The notes under the pieces: model-generated
Databases searched by the model: none
The model's input: only the letters and a program-made list of their open reading frames with translations
What the model was told of the DNA's origin: nothing
Source: Elusimicrobia bacterium RIFOXYA2_FULL_47_53
Lineage (GTDB): Bacteria > Elusimicrobiota > Endomicrobiia > Endomicrobiales > XYA2-FULL-47-53
Length of the DNA: 64,000 nt
Assembly: GCA_001800315.1 (NCBI GenBank)
Contig: MGVE01000014.1
Location: forward strand, 49,358 to 113,357
Direction: 5' to 3'
Position numbers and translations under genes: made by a program
In this document: piece by piece, positions 50,994 through 60,640 of the stretch
How the letters are laid out: each line of letters begins with the position of its first letter
Position numbering within the stretch: position 1 is the stretch's first letter

Positions 50994-51968
50994 TCAAATG
51001 TACTGATACTGAACTTTTTTGCCGCCGTACTTCCAGTTAAACATCGTGACAAGCAGAATGATTAAGAATAAAAACCAGGCTAACGCCGAGGCCTTGCCCA
51101 TGTAAAACCATACAAAGGCGTTGTTGTAAATATAGTACTCAATGGTTGTGGTCGCTCCGCCGGGCCCGCCCCTTGTCATAAGGTAGGCGCTCTGGAATCC
51201 GCCCTGAAAGGCGCCGATGACGCTCATGATGAATATGAAAAAAGTCGTCGGAGAAAGCATCGGAATCGTGATATGAACAAATTTTTGCCAGGGGTTGGCG
51301 CCGTCAATCTCGGCCGCTTCGTATAGATGCAAAGGTATTCCCTGCAGAGCCGCGAGGTATAAGAGCATATTGTAGCCGCCTACTCCCGACCAGAGTCCCA
51401 TAAGCACAAGACTTATTTTTGCCCAGACCGGATGATTAAGCCAGGCAGGGCCCTGAATGCCGACATAGGCAAGCATCGTGTTCAACAGGCCGTAGTCAGG
51501 GTTATAGATCCACCGCCAGAGGAGCGCGACGGCAACGATAGACGAAATTGACGGAAGGAAGTATATGGTCCTGAAGAACATTATCCCCCGGAGGCTTCTA
51601 TTCATAACTATCGCCATGAAAAGGGAGCCTATCATGCCCAGCGGTATGCCAACCATGAAAAACAGGGTGTTGTAGAGGTAATACCAGAACTCAAAATCGT
51701 TGGGCCTTAGATAATTCCAGAAAATGATGTAATCCGAAAGGGTTGAAAACCTGAAATCGGGAAGTATGTGAAATCCGAATACATCAATAAAGTTTTTAAA
51801 CCAGACAAATTTCGGCGGGCTGAAAAGGTCCCAGGTTGTAAAGCTCAAAAGCAGGGAGGCGACCACGGGGATTGAAATAAAGAGAAGAAAACCGATTAAA
51901 TTCGGGAGTATGAAGCAATAACCTATAAATGTCTCACTGTTTATCAATGAAATTAATTTTTTTTTCAT
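50994..51968 (-). CDS. ABC sugar importer permease (MalF-like)
   Basis: About 324 residues. Family motifs are YCFILPNLIGFLLFISIPVV, the EAA loop LYEAAEIDGANPWQKFVHIT followed by IPMLSPTTFF, and SAYLMTRGGPGGATTTIEYY. The ATG at 51968 is chosen because a good promoter lies at 52022-52050. A longer TTG-started frame to 52037 would begin inside that promoter's -10. First gene of the importer operon. Confidence 0.92.
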   Translation of the reverse strand: MKKKLISLINSETFIGYCFILPNLIGFLLFISIPVVASLLLSFTTWDLFSPPKFVWFKNFIDVFGFHILPDFRFSTLSDYIIFWNYLRPNDFEFWYYLYNTLFFMVGIPLGMIGSLFMAIVMNRSLRGIMFFRTIYFLPSISSIVAVALLWRWIYNPDYGLLNTMLAYVGIQGPAWLNHPVWAKISLVLMGLWSGVGGYNMLLYLAALQGIPLHLYEAAEIDGANPWQKFVHITIPMLSPTTFFIFIMSVIGAFQGGFQSAYLMTRGGPGGATTTIEYYIYNNAFVWFYMGKASALAWFLFLIILLVTMFNWKYGGKKVQYQYI

Positions 51969-52021
51969 CGCGAAATAGGTCTCAGGTAAATATCCATTAT
52001 TGACGGCGCTAAAGACACTTA

Positions 52022-52050
52022 AGTATAGTAAATTCAATATGTTCGGTCAA
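52022..52050 (-). promoter_or_regulatory. Promoter of the sugar importer operon
   Basis: On the minus strand TTGACC (52045-52050), a 17-base spacer and TATACT (52022-52027) make a good sigma-70 promoter. Transcription would start near 52015, about 45 bases before the permease ATG. Confidence 0.78.
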
Positions 52051-52079
52051 GGAAATAAGCTCAGAAATATTCCCCGTTT

Positions 52080-52590
52080 AGTTATAAGTTTTAAGTTGTA
52101 AGTTGTAAGTGAACGACCGCTTTCTTTGTGTCGTCATACCAGCGGAAGCTGGTATCCAGTGGTTTTTCTGGATCCCAGACTGAACGGTTCCGGGATGACG
52201 GATTTTACGGAACGCGCAGCAAGCTGCGCAGCTACAAAACCATTTAACTACGAGATTGCTTTTCGCCACTGTGTCGTTGGCGGACTGTTGCCCGCCACTG
52301 TGTCGTTGGCGGACTGTTGCCCGCCACTGAACCTTTGGCGTGCTGACGCGTACCTTCGTTCGCAATGACAGACTTTTTTTGGTGTCGTCATCCCAGAGGT
52401 AGCAGTCTGGGATCCAGTCTTTTGGTTTTTTGATGGATTCCGGAGTGGCGGCCCAATGCTTTGAATAAAATCAGCTGGCCTCCCAGGCGAATGCGAAGCA
52501 TTCTTCATCCGTCCAAAGACGGGTGATTTTTCGCCGCGGGACTGAACATTTCCGGAATGACAGCGTATGGCGGGAATGACAGGGCCTTAT
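52080..52590. repeat. Interspersed composite repeat cluster 6
   Basis: Order: AAGTTTTAAGTTGTAAG tandem motif, GTCATACCAGCGGAAGCTGG extending to TATCCAG (52133-52159), the ACGGAACGCGCAGCAAGCTG segment also seen at 37236, a 29-nt tandem array, GTCATCCCAGAGGTAGCAGT, and the CACCCGTCCAAAGACGGGTG-type block (52439-52550). No gene seen. Confidence 0.85.
52262..52348. repeat. Three-unit 29-nt tandem array
   Basis: Units start at 52262, 52291 and 52320. The first two read GCCACTGTGTCGTTGGCGGA with GTTGCC joints. The third is the diverged end unit CCCGCCACTGAACCTTTGGC also found at the end of the array at 37287-37460. Period and end unit are the same but the inner sequence differs, so the two arrays expanded independently. 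Confidence 0.9.
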
Positions 52591-52592
52591 TA

Positions 52593-53561
52593 TCAGAAAC
52601 CGCAGGAGAGTGATACTCTGTGCGAGCCGGTGGTAGAAATGAGCTGAAGCGGCCAGAGAAGCGCGTAATCAAAAATAATATCGTAATCGCCGAAGTTTTT
52701 CTTAACTCCAAAACCGCAGGTAAGACCGCCTGAGTTACCGCCGAGCCTTGCCGCGAGCATTTCGTTTAGGAACCAGGCTTCGGCGCCGAGGCTGAGGCTG
52801 ATGTTTTTCTCCCTCTGTTCAGTAACAATGTTTCTGTAAACCAGGTCCGAGGCGATAATCAGGTTTTTCATTGAGCCAAGTTTTCTTATTTTATACGCGG
52901 CGCCTACCCTTGTCTCGGCCGCGGCGTTGTCTTCCGTTAATATGCCCATATCGGGTTGGGTGATGTTTTTAACGGCAATGCCGGCAGACGCCACTCCGAA
53001 TTTGTTGGCTTTGAGTTTTGCCCATAAGCCTAAATCGGCCGTGAAATTGGATTTTGAACTGCCGGATGCGAAAACCGGGTCGTTCCTTGAATAATCGTCT
53101 AAAATATAGGAATGGGACAGATATTTGGCGTTCGCGCCGAACGATATTTCCGGCCAGTTTCCCTTAAACCTGAAAAGCCTTTCAATACTGCGCGCGTAGG
53201 TTATATTTACAGTATTTTCCCTGTGGTAATTCGCGCTGAAATCCGTCCAGCTTATCCCGAAACTGCCTATCTCGCCATACGGATATAGGGCCGAGAAATA
53301 CTGCAGGCTCAGATCCACATTTTCAAGGCCTGAAAAAAGTTTGGCGTAGGAAAGCCCGATCTGCGGATTCCCGGCCTGGGTGATTCCGGCGGGATTGTAC
53401 AGCGGCGCGTTTGAGTCGTCTGCCACAGCCGTAAAGGCTCCGCCCATGGCCATGGGCCTGGCGCCAAAGCCGGGGTCTTTAAAAACGGCGTAACTATCGC
53501 TTAACGCGAATAGGGCGCTTAAATTAATCAGCATTAGAATTTTTACGGTTCTTGATCTCAT
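52593..53561 (-). CDS. PorV/UPF0164-like outer-membrane protein
   Basis: 322 residues. A signal peptide is followed by GARPMAMGGAFTAVADDSNA and PLYNPAGI, the hallmark start of PorV/PorQ/UPF0164 barrels. Further beta-strand sequence ends in Phe (HRVSLSCGF). In type IX-like secretion PorV shuttles cargo with C-terminal signals. The gene just upstream encodes a secreted protein with an FlgD-like tail, which makes a secretion link plausible but unproven. Confidence 0.85.
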   Translation of the reverse strand: MRSRTVKILMLINLSALFALSDSYAVFKDPGFGARPMAMGGAFTAVADDSNAPLYNPAGITQAGNPQIGLSYAKLFSGLENVDLSLQYFSALYPYGEIGSFGISWTDFSANYHRENTVNITYARSIERLFRFKGNWPEISFGANAKYLSHSYILDDYSRNDPVFASGSSKSNFTADLGLWAKLKANKFGVASAGIAVKNITQPDMGILTEDNAAAETRVGAAYKIRKLGSMKNLIIASDLVYRNIVTEQREKNISLSLGAEAWFLNEMLAARLGGNSGGLTCGFGVKKNFGDYDIIFDYALLWPLQLISTTGSHRVSLSCGF

Positions 53562-53566
53562 AATAT

Positions 53567-56023
53567 TTATCTTGCCACGGTTATGGTTCCGGAATATGTT
53601 TTGCCGTCTAAATTAAACTGGTAGATATACACGCCGGTTTCAACCAGTTCGCCTATGTCGTTTTTTCCGTTCCAGAGATTGCCCGCGGAAAGTATTTCAA
53701 CGGTTCTTACTTTGTTCCCGGTCACATCAAAAATATTCACCTTAAGGTCCTGCCCGGAGAGGCCGTCAAAGCTCGCGAAATCGTTAATGTTGTCTTTAGT
53801 GTAGGGGGTTATGATATTTTCTTTAGGCTTATAGGTGGACGAGTCTACGGCTTTTGAAGGGAACAGAGCGTACTTTGTGAAATGAAGCGTCTGGCAGGAG
53901 ACAGTATTTTTTTTCTCCGCTTCCGTTGAATTGAAATCTTTTACCGTTCCCCCGAGCAGCCTCCAGCCTATGCCGTCCCACCAGAAAACCTTTAAGTCGC
54001 CGACTGCAGCGCCGGTGGTGTCTTCCCTCCCGTCTTTCGGGTTTAAATCCGTATAAAGCAGAGTCAGCGTTACGGGTTTTCTGAAAGTAAGCCCTGACGG
54101 CCCAAACTCGTAGGCCGCGACGGCTTTGGCGCTGTTGGACAGGGCGGGCGCGGCGGGGAGCGAATCAACTGAAAGTTTTGTTATTGTAATGGCTTCGCCG
54201 TTCCTTAAAGCGCCTGCCGGCAGTTCAACCGATGTCTGGCCGTCGTCGGGGTTAAGGTCCTGAAGCGAGAGCGTTCCGCTTGTAATGACAACAGCCGCGG
54301 AAGCCGAAACGCTTATTTCCGCGGGGTTAGCGGAGGATTTGTAGTAACCGATATTGCCTAAATCGTCCGTTGCTGAAGCATAAAAGTATATTTTTCCCAC
54401 AGCCAGCCCGGCCGAAGGTATTGAAACGCCGAAATACCGTGATGTGGAAATAGCCTCGCTTGATGCCATTGCAAGAGTTGTCCACTCGCCGGTATTTACC
54501 TTGTAGTAAAGGCTGGCGGAGGCTATGTTCCTTGTCCCGTAGGCTACGATTTTAACAGGTATGTCTTCCGAAAGCGAGTAGACCGCGCTTGGGGCGGCCA
54601 CGGCTGAAAAAGCCGGAATAGTGGCTGAGATTTTTATGCCGGTATAGGGGCCGAGGACGGCCGTATTTCCAGCGTAATCCTCTTCCACGACGCGCAATTG
54701 ATAGGTCGTTCCCGGGGCAAGGCCGTCGGTGTTCCATGTTGTGTTATAAGTTGTATCAGCCGTATCGGTATCTTTCCCGATGGTGTACCATTTGGACCCG
54801 CCGGAGAGCCCGTCATGCTCAAAGCGCACATGTTCAACAAAAGAGTTTGAAGCGGAAGACTGTGCCGTGGCGGTTAAATTGATAATTGTTGTAGTTGTTG
54901 AATCAAATATGGCTCCGTCGGCAAGCGCATAAGAATTGGCGGTGGCTGCGCTGGGAGCGGAGGGCGCTGTGCTTGAGACGAGCCTGAACTCGTCAATATA
55001 GCAGGTGGCAGTGGAATTAGCATTAAAATACACAATATTTATCTTAGCGATGCTTGATGACATTATTGCGCTGAAGTTCGTGAAAGAGTTTAAGTTAAGG
55101 CTGTATTCCGTCCATGCGGCTGAATAAGTTATGGCGCTGGAGGTGGCTCTGGCAGAGGCGGTGTCGTCAATCTCAAACTTAAATTCTGTAGTTGAGCCTT
55201 CCGTAGGGCCTTTTTTTACCGCTATTTTAAGTGTGTCGCAAGACGAGATATCCATTGGCAGAGGATTAGACAAGTCGGTAAAAAGTTCACCCAAAGCGAC
55301 CCACCCGGCAGGGCCGGATATGTAATTGATTTCCAGAGCTTTTGAACCCGAGTAAGTTTCGCTGGTAACATAGACGATATTTTTGATTATGCTTCCGGTT
55401 CCGAGGTCATAGTATGTTCCTATCCCTCTTTTATAGGCGTTTTCGCTGAAGCCCTGATCAAAGTTGTCTATCCATATCGTCTGAAGCTTATCGCTTAGTA
55501 CAATATCGTCAATATAGACAGTTTCGGCGCCCGGAGAGTCGGTGGAAAAATCCAGCACTATGCCGCCGGTTTTTGCCGTCGCGGTTGAGGTCAGCGGAGC
55601 CTGGGAAATGGCGGACAGGGGTATTACGACCTTCTTCCAGGAGGTTGTTACTCCGCCGGGAAGAAAATCGCGGACATTAGGCCTTATGGTGGGTTCGGTG
55701 TTGTCTTCGGTCCTGAGATTGACGCAAAAAAATTCTCCGCCGGAAGCGCCCCTGACCCAGAAAGAAAGCGATTTGTAAGCGGAGAAATCTTTTGTGGACG
55801 CGAAATTAAACTGAAGCCAGCCGCCGGAAGTATTTGTTATAGCGTAGGATTTTCCCGTATTGCCGTGGGGCTCGGTGGATGCGAGGGCGCCCGATACATT
55901 GCTTATGGCGGTTGGAGTAACGGAGAGAGCGCCGTCAAAATTTTCAACGACTATCGCGGCCGCTCCCGCTGTCGCGGCCTGAATAAGAGCTGCTGCTGTT
56001 AAGGCAAAAAAACTTTTTCTCAT
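53567..56023 (-). CDS. Large secreted multidomain protein with FlgD-like C-terminal tail
   Basis: 818 residues. After the signal peptide come two beta-sandwich, carbohydrate-binding-like modules, about residues 25-178 (VVENFDGALSVTP ... VYIDDIVLSD) and 183-350 (IWIDNFDQGFSEN ... CYIDEFRL). Then follow Ig/fibronectin-like repeats. The C-terminal segment has LKVNIFDVTGNKVRTVEILS, WNGKNDIGELVETGVYIYQF, the FlgD-Ig/sorting-type fold. No catalytic motif is recognised. It starts one base after the gcvPB stop without a ribosome site. Probably a surface or extracellular binding protein. Confidence 0.82.
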   Translation of the reverse strand: MRKSFFALTAAALIQAATAGAAAIVVENFDGALSVTPTAISNVSGALASTEPHGNTGKSYAITNTSGGWLQFNFASTKDFSAYKSLSFWVRGASGGEFFCVNLRTEDNTEPTIRPNVRDFLPGGVTTSWKKVVIPLSAISQAPLTSTATAKTGGIVLDFSTDSPGAETVYIDDIVLSDKLQTIWIDNFDQGFSENAYKRGIGTYYDLGTGSIIKNIVYVTSETYSGSKALEINYISGPAGWVALGELFTDLSNPLPMDISSCDTLKIAVKKGPTEGSTTEFKFEIDDTASARATSSAITYSAAWTEYSLNLNSFTNFSAIMSSSIAKINIVYFNANSTATCYIDEFRLVSSTAPSAPSAATANSYALADGAIFDSTTTTIINLTATAQSSASNSFVEHVRFEHDGLSGGSKWYTIGKDTDTADTTYNTTWNTDGLAPGTTYQLRVVEEDYAGNTAVLGPYTGIKISATIPAFSAVAAPSAVYSLSEDIPVKIVAYGTRNIASASLYYKVNTGEWTTLAMASSEAISTSRYFGVSIPSAGLAVGKIYFYASATDDLGNIGYYKSSANPAEISVSASAAVVITSGTLSLQDLNPDDGQTSVELPAGALRNGEAITITKLSVDSLPAAPALSNSAKAVAAYEFGPSGLTFRKPVTLTLLYTDLNPKDGREDTTGAAVGDLKVFWWDGIGWRLLGGTVKDFNSTEAEKKNTVSCQTLHFTKYALFPSKAVDSSTYKPKENIITPYTKDNINDFASFDGLSGQDLKVNIFDVTGNKVRTVEILSAGNLWNGKNDIGELVETGVYIYQFNLDGKTYSGTITVAR

Positions 56024-56024
56024 T

Positions 56025-57476
56025 TTATTTTGGAGCGTCGGCCCATTTTAATATGGGTTTTCTGGCAGCTTCAACTTCATTGAGCCTTGAAACTGGTGTT
56101 GTTGTCGGCGTGTTCTTTACCGTGGCCGGGTTATCAGCCGCTTCCTTGAGTATTTTAGCAAAAACGGAGGCGAATTTATCCAGTTCGTCCTTGCTTTCCG
56201 TCTCGGTCGGCTCTACCATCATGGCTTCTTCCACAATGAGCGGAAAATATATGGTCGGAGCGTAGTAGCCGTAATCCAGCAGCCTTTTGGCTATATCAAG
56301 GGCCCTGACGCCCTTTTCGGCGCAGGGTTTGGCCGAGAGAACAAACTCGTGCATACACCTGTCGCCCGCCGGTGCGGGAAGCTCTTTTTTTAATATGGAA
56401 AGAAGATAGTTGGCGTTAAGCACAGCCTGCTCGCTGACATTTCTCAGGCCCTCGGCTCCGAGAGCGAGAATATAAGCGTAGGCTTTTATCAGAACGGGAA
56501 CATTCCCGAAGAAGGAACGAACCCTGCCTATGGATTTGGGGATATTATAGTGCAGTTTATAGCCGAATTCTTTTTTCTCTATTTTAGGCACCGGGAGGAA
56601 TTCCTCAAGGTGTTTTTTTACCCCCACCGGGCCCGAGCCCGGGCCGCCGCCGCCGTGAGGCGTTGAAAAGGTTTTGTGAGGGTTGACATGCATTATGTCA
56701 AAGCCGAAATCGCCGGGCCTGGCGTTGCCCAAAATAGCGTTTAGGTTGGCGCCGTCATAATAAAGAAGGGATCCGTTTTTGTGTGCGATCTCGGAAATTT
56801 TAAGAATTTCCTTTTCAAACACCCCCAGTGTATTGGGCACCGTAAGCATGATAGCGGCGATATCTTTATTTAAGGTTTTCTCTATAAGCTCAAGGTCCAG
56901 GCAGCCATCAGCCTTTGATTTGACGGGTATTATCTCAAACCCCGCCAAAGCGGCTGACGCGGGGTTGGTGCCGTGAGCCGAGTCCGGGACGATTATTTTA
57001 GTGCGCGCTTCGCCTTTTGCTTTAAAATAAGCGTGGATGATCAACAGCCCAGTAAACTCGCCGTGGGCTCCCGCGGCCGGTTGAAGCGTGAAGGCATCCA
57101 TACCGGTAATTTCGCAGAGCGATCTTTCCAGTCCGTAAAGCAGTTCCAAAAGGCCCTGGAGAGATTCTTCGTCCTGATAAGGATGCAGGTCGGCAAAACC
57201 CGGCAGCTGGCTTAATTTGTCGTTGACCGGCGGATTATATTTCATGGTACAGGAGCCGAGCGGATAAAAATGCGTCGTCAGGGAGTAGTTTCTGTGAGAA
57301 AGCCTGGTGAAGTGCCTTCGCAATTCCGGCTCACTTACCTGCGGAAGCTCCGGCTCAGACGAGCGGAGAGCTTCTTTATGTATGTATTTCTCAATATTTT
57401 CGTGTGGCACATCAATCTCGGGCACTGAATACCCGGAAAGGCCTTCGTGTGAAATTTCGTTAAGTAGTTTTTCCAT
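56025..57476 (-). CDS. gcvPB: Glycine dehydrogenase (decarboxylating) subunit 2
   Basis: 483 residues. The PLP Lys lies in [40 protein letters not shown] and [13 protein letters not shown] are further markers. With GcvPA it forms the P-protein that decarboxylates glycine and passes aminomethyl to lipoyl-GcvH. It starts four bases after gcvPA. Confidence 0.97.
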   Translation of the reverse strand: MEKLLNEISHEGLSGYSVPEIDVPHENIEKYIHKEALRSSEPELPQVSEPELRRHFTRLSHRNYSLTTHFYPLGSCTMKYNPPVNDKLSQLPGFADLHPYQDEESLQGLLELLYGLERSLCEITGMDAFTLQPAAGAHGEFTGLLIIHAYFKAKGEARTKIIVPDSAHGTNPASAALAGFEIIPVKSKADGCLDLELIEKTLNKDIAAIMLTVPNTLGVFEKEILKISEIAHKNGSLLYYDGANLNAILGNARPGDFGFDIMHVNPHKTFSTPHGGGGPGSGPVGVKKHLEEFLPVPKIEKKEFGYKLHYNIPKSIGRVRSFFGNVPVLIKAYAYILALGAEGLRNVSEQAVLNANYLLSILKKELPAPAGDRCMHEFVLSAKPCAEKGVRALDIAKRLLDYGYYAPTIYFPLIVEEAMMVEPTETESKDELDKFASVFAKILKEAADNPATVKNTPTTTPVSRLNEVEAARKPILKWADAPK

Positions 57477-57480
57477 ATAT

Positions 57481-58818
57481 TTATGCCCGCTCCAGAATTT
57501 CAGCCATTTTGTCTATTTCGGATTTGGTGCGGTTTTCCGTCACGCAGAAAAGCGCGCAGTCCGCCATTTCCGGATAAAATCCGGAAAGAGCCAGGGGCCC
57601 GATTATTTTTTCGGCGAATAGTTTTTTATTAAGGTGCGAAATGTCTTTGGTGGTTTTAACGGCGAACTCGTTGAAGAACTGCTGTCCCTCAAAGGCCGGA
57701 GAGAAGCCCGGTATCCTGATTATCCTCTCATAGGCGTAGCGGCTTTTGGCGAAATTGGCCAGAGCGAGATTTTTTATTCCGTTTTTCCCCCAGCCCGCGA
57801 GATAAACGCATCCGGCCAGGGCGTTAAGAGCGGCGTTGGTGCAGATGTTTGAAGTGGCTCTCTCGCGCCTTATGTGCTGTTCCCTTGACTGGAGCGTCAG
57901 CACAAAACCGCGCCTGCCGTTTGAATCCACGGTCTGTCCTACGATTCTGCCCGGTATTTTCCAGGAAAGCTCTTTTTTGACCGACAGAAAGCCGAAGGTC
58001 ACCCCGCCGGCGCCCGTATGGTTGCCCAGCGGCTGTCCTTCGCCAAAAGCAATGTCGGCGCCTATTTCGCCGGGCGATTTTAGCGCGCCCAGAGAGATCG
58101 GGTTGACGCTTAGCGCCAGAAGCGCGCCATACTCTCGGGAAAGCGCCCTGAAGCTGGAAAGCTCCTCTATGGTTCCGAAAAAGTTCGGAGATTGTAATAT
58201 GACGGCAGCGGTATCATTGCCTAATTTATGCCTTGCGTCGTCAAGAGAAGTAAAGCCGTTTTTGGAGGATATTTCCACAACTTCTATGTCCGTGCCCTGC
58301 AGGTATGTTCTTAAGACCTGCCGGTATTCCGGATGGGATGCCGATGAAACAAGAATTTTTTTTCTGCTAGTGGCCCTGACCGCCAGAAGCGCGGCTTCCG
58401 CCATGGCGCTTGAACCGTCATACAGCGAGGCGTTGGAAACATCCATTCCGGTCAGCTCGCAGATCAGGCTCTGATATTCAAATATGGCCTGCAGTGTTCC
58501 CTGGCTCGCCTCCGGCTGATAAGGCGTATAGGCGGTAGAGAACTCCGAGCGGTTTACAATTTCTTCCACGAGAGCCGGAATAAAATGGTCGTATATCCCG
58601 GCGCCGCGGAAACAGGCGTAATCTTTCAGCGAAGCGTTTTTCTTCGCCATAGCTTCCAGGGTGCTCACGAGCCTCTGCTCCGACATCCCCTTGGGAAGTT
58701 TCAGCGCCGGTATCCTTGACGATGAGGGTATAACCGAGAAAAGCTCGGAAGCGTCTTTTATTCCGATGCTTTTGAGCATTTCTTTGTTTTCTTTTTCTGT
58801 TAATGGTATGTAGTTCAT
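57481..58818 (-). CDS. gcvPA: Glycine dehydrogenase (decarboxylating) subunit 1
   Basis: 445 residues. [58 protein letters not shown] and [11 protein letters not shown] are typical of the alpha subunit of the split P-protein. The split form is usual in Gram-positives, archaea and several candidate phyla. It lies between gcvH and gcvPB. Confidence 0.97.
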   Translation of the reverse strand: MNYIPLTEKENKEMLKSIGIKDASELFSVIPSSSRIPALKLPKGMSEQRLVSTLEAMAKKNASLKDYACFRGAGIYDHFIPALVEEIVNRSEFSTAYTPYQPEASQGTLQAIFEYQSLICELTGMDVSNASLYDGSSAMAEAALLAVRATSRKKILVSSASHPEYRQVLRTYLQGTDIEVVEISSKNGFTSLDDARHKLGNDTAAVILQSPNFFGTIEELSSFRALSREYGALLALSVNPISLGALKSPGEIGADIAFGEGQPLGNHTGAGGVTFGFLSVKKELSWKIPGRIVGQTVDSNGRRGFVLTLQSREQHIRRERATSNICTNAALNALAGCVYLAGWGKNGIKNLALANFAKSRYAYERIIRIPGFSPAFEGQQFFNEFAVKTTKDISHLNKKLFAEKIIGPLALSGFYPEMADCALFCVTENRTKSEIDKMAEILERA

Positions 58819-58845
58819 TTATTAGTCCGGTAAAAAAATTTGAGA

Positions 58846-59223
58846 TCAGCCTATTAATTTTTCATAATCCTGCGCCGGAAGGAGCTTTTCCCACTCGGCC
58901 TGGTTTGAAGCTTCTATCACAAGGAAAAAGCCCTTCTCGTAGGGAGACTGGTTTACAAGCTCCGGGCTTGAGGATAGCGCGTCGTTAACTTCAACAACGG
59001 TTCCCGAAACCGGCGCGTAGATATCAAAAGCGGATTTGACGGATTCTACGACGGCGCACGGCTGGCCCTGCTCAACTTTTTTGCCGACCGCCGGCAGTTC
59101 CACATGCACTACATCGGTTATTTCGTGCTGGGCGTGGTCGCTTATTCCTACGCGCACTTTGCCGCCCTCTTGTTTGGCCCACTCGTGGCTTTTCATATAG
59201 CGCAGCTCTTTCGGGACATTCAT
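58846..59223 (-). CDS. gcvH: Glycine cleavage system H protein
   Basis: 125 residues. The lipoyl-Lys is Lys63 in VVESVKSAFDIYAPVSG. It carries the aminomethyl group between P, T and L proteins. GGAGG lies seven bases before the ATG. It is separated from gcvT by a repeat-filled gap of about 340 bases, so it may have its own promoter. Confidence 0.97.
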   Translation of the reverse strand: MNVPKELRYMKSHEWAKQEGGKVRVGISDHAQHEITDVVHVELPAVGKKVEQGQPCAVVESVKSAFDIYAPVSGTVVEVNDALSSSPELVNQSPYEKGFFLVIEASNQAEWEKLLPAQDYEKLIG

Positions 59224-59565
59224 ACTGATCCTCCGGATAATATTGTATTAGCTTCTTGATATATTGATTAATATATTACAACAAATTTCCGACAAAAGGC
59301 CGGAAGCCGTTCTTAAGGTTTCTTTGTGTGCTCAAAGAAACCTTAACAAAGAAACGCCGCTTCACTATCTCAGCGTCCTCATGGCAATCCGCACTTATTC
59401 GTGCGGACATTCGCACCCAATGGCTACTCGCTTATGGTTTTTGGAATCTTTGCAAACTCCCTACCCGTGGGTAGGTCAAACAGGCAAAGATTATTATCCA
59501 AAAACCATTCGCTCATTGTCAGCCATAAATGGGGTAGGAAAGAACACTTACAAAATAATACAACC
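59224..59565. repeat. Hairpin repeat cluster between gcvT and gcvH
   Basis: Holds an AAGGTTTCTTTGTGTGCTCA hairpin (59315-59345), a GTGCGGA/TCCGCAC hairpin (59387-59409) and a 75-nt element at 59434-59508 with 12-bp inverted ends ATGGTTTTTGGA / TCCAAAAACCAT. The core of that element, GCAAACTCCCT...AGGTCAAACAGGCAA, matches the element at 26858-26944. A frame crossing it is a by-product. No gene seen. Confidence 0.8.
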
Positions 59566-60639
59566 TTAGTTTTTTATTCTTTTGTAAAATGGTTTTTTGA
59601 CGACTTCAGCCGGTTTTTTCTGGCCGTGGATAAGAATTTCTATCTTCTCGCCCGGTTCAAGCCTTTTGGCGGAGAAGCCCATGCCAATGCCTTTTTTGAG
59701 CGTCGGAGAAAAGGTTCCGCTTACAACGCTGCCGGTTTTTTCGCCGCGATAGATTATATCACAATTGCCCCTTGGAATTCCACCCGACATTGAAAAAGCG
59801 GCCAGATATTTTTTCAAACCCTCATTTTTTTCTTTTACCAGAGCAGGTTTGCCGATAAAATCCTTGTCAAAAGAGACCGCCCAGGAGAGCCCCGCTTCAA
59901 GCGGAGTGGTCGCCTCGTCAATCTCATGGCCGTGGAGAGGCATGCAGGCCTCCAGGCGCAGAGTATCCCTGCAGCCGAGGCCGCAGGGTTTTGCCCCGGC
60001 TTTAAGAAGCGCCTGCCATACCTGAACCGCGCACTCTTTTGAAAACAGCAGTTCAAAGCCGTCCTCTCCGGTGTATCCGGTGCGCGCGAGGAAAGCGAAT
60101 TCAGGCTTAAACGGGACAAAATCCGGCGTTATAAAGTTAAAGTATTTTATTTTAGACAAATCCTGTTTCACGAAGGGCTGCAGCAGTTTCTCCGCCTCCG
60201 GGCCCTGCAGGGCCAGAAGACAAAGCCCGGCGCTTAAGTTCTCTAAACTTACGCTCTGCGTGATATTTTTTTTAAGCCACTCAAAATCTTTTCCGGCGTT
60301 TGAGGCGTTGACAATCAGCAGGATGTCTTTCTCCCTGCGGTAAATTATTATGTCATCTATTATGCCGCCGTTTTCATTTAAGAGCATGGAGTATCTGGCC
60401 TGGCCCGGCGCAAGCGCCGCGACCCTGGCCGGCACCAGCTTTTCTAAGAAATTTACGGCACCGGGCCCGGAAATGAGTATTTCGCCCATGTGAGAGGTGT
60501 CAAAAATACCGGCTTTGTTTCTGACGGCGTTATGCTCATCAATTATGGATGAGTAGAATACCGGCATCTCCCATCCTCCAAACTCGGTAAACCTCGCGTT
60601 TAATTTTTTGTGTTCATCGTACAGCACGGTTTGAAGCAT
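59566..60639 (-). CDS. gcvT: Aminomethyltransferase (glycine cleavage T protein)
   Basis: 357 residues. It transfers the one-carbon unit to tetrahydrofolate and releases ammonia. FGGWEMPVFYSSIIDEHNAV, GIFDTSHMGEI, GYTGEDGFELLF and CLGC-like GLGCRDTLRLEACMPLHGHE are characteristic. It starts one base after the lpd stop. Confidence 0.97.
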   Translation of the reverse strand: MLQTVLYDEHKKLNARFTEFGGWEMPVFYSSIIDEHNAVRNKAGIFDTSHMGEILISGPGAVNFLEKLVPARVAALAPGQARYSMLLNENGGIIDDIIIYRREKDILLIVNASNAGKDFEWLKKNITQSVSLENLSAGLCLLALQGPEAEKLLQPFVKQDLSKIKYFNFITPDFVPFKPEFAFLARTGYTGEDGFELLFSKECAVQVWQALLKAGAKPCGLGCRDTLRLEACMPLHGHEIDEATTPLEAGLSWAVSFDKDFIGKPALVKEKNEGLKKYLAAFSMSGGIPRGNCDIIYRGEKTGSVVSGTFSPTLKKGIGMGFSAKRLEPGEKIEILIHGQKKPAEVVKKPFYKRIKN

Positions 60640-60640
60640 A

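Noticed and set aside
59224..59565. Glycine riboswitch or leader RNA ahead of gcvH
   Set aside because: The gap is filled by hairpin elements shared with 26858-27004, so its structure is explained by repeats and not by a riboswitch.
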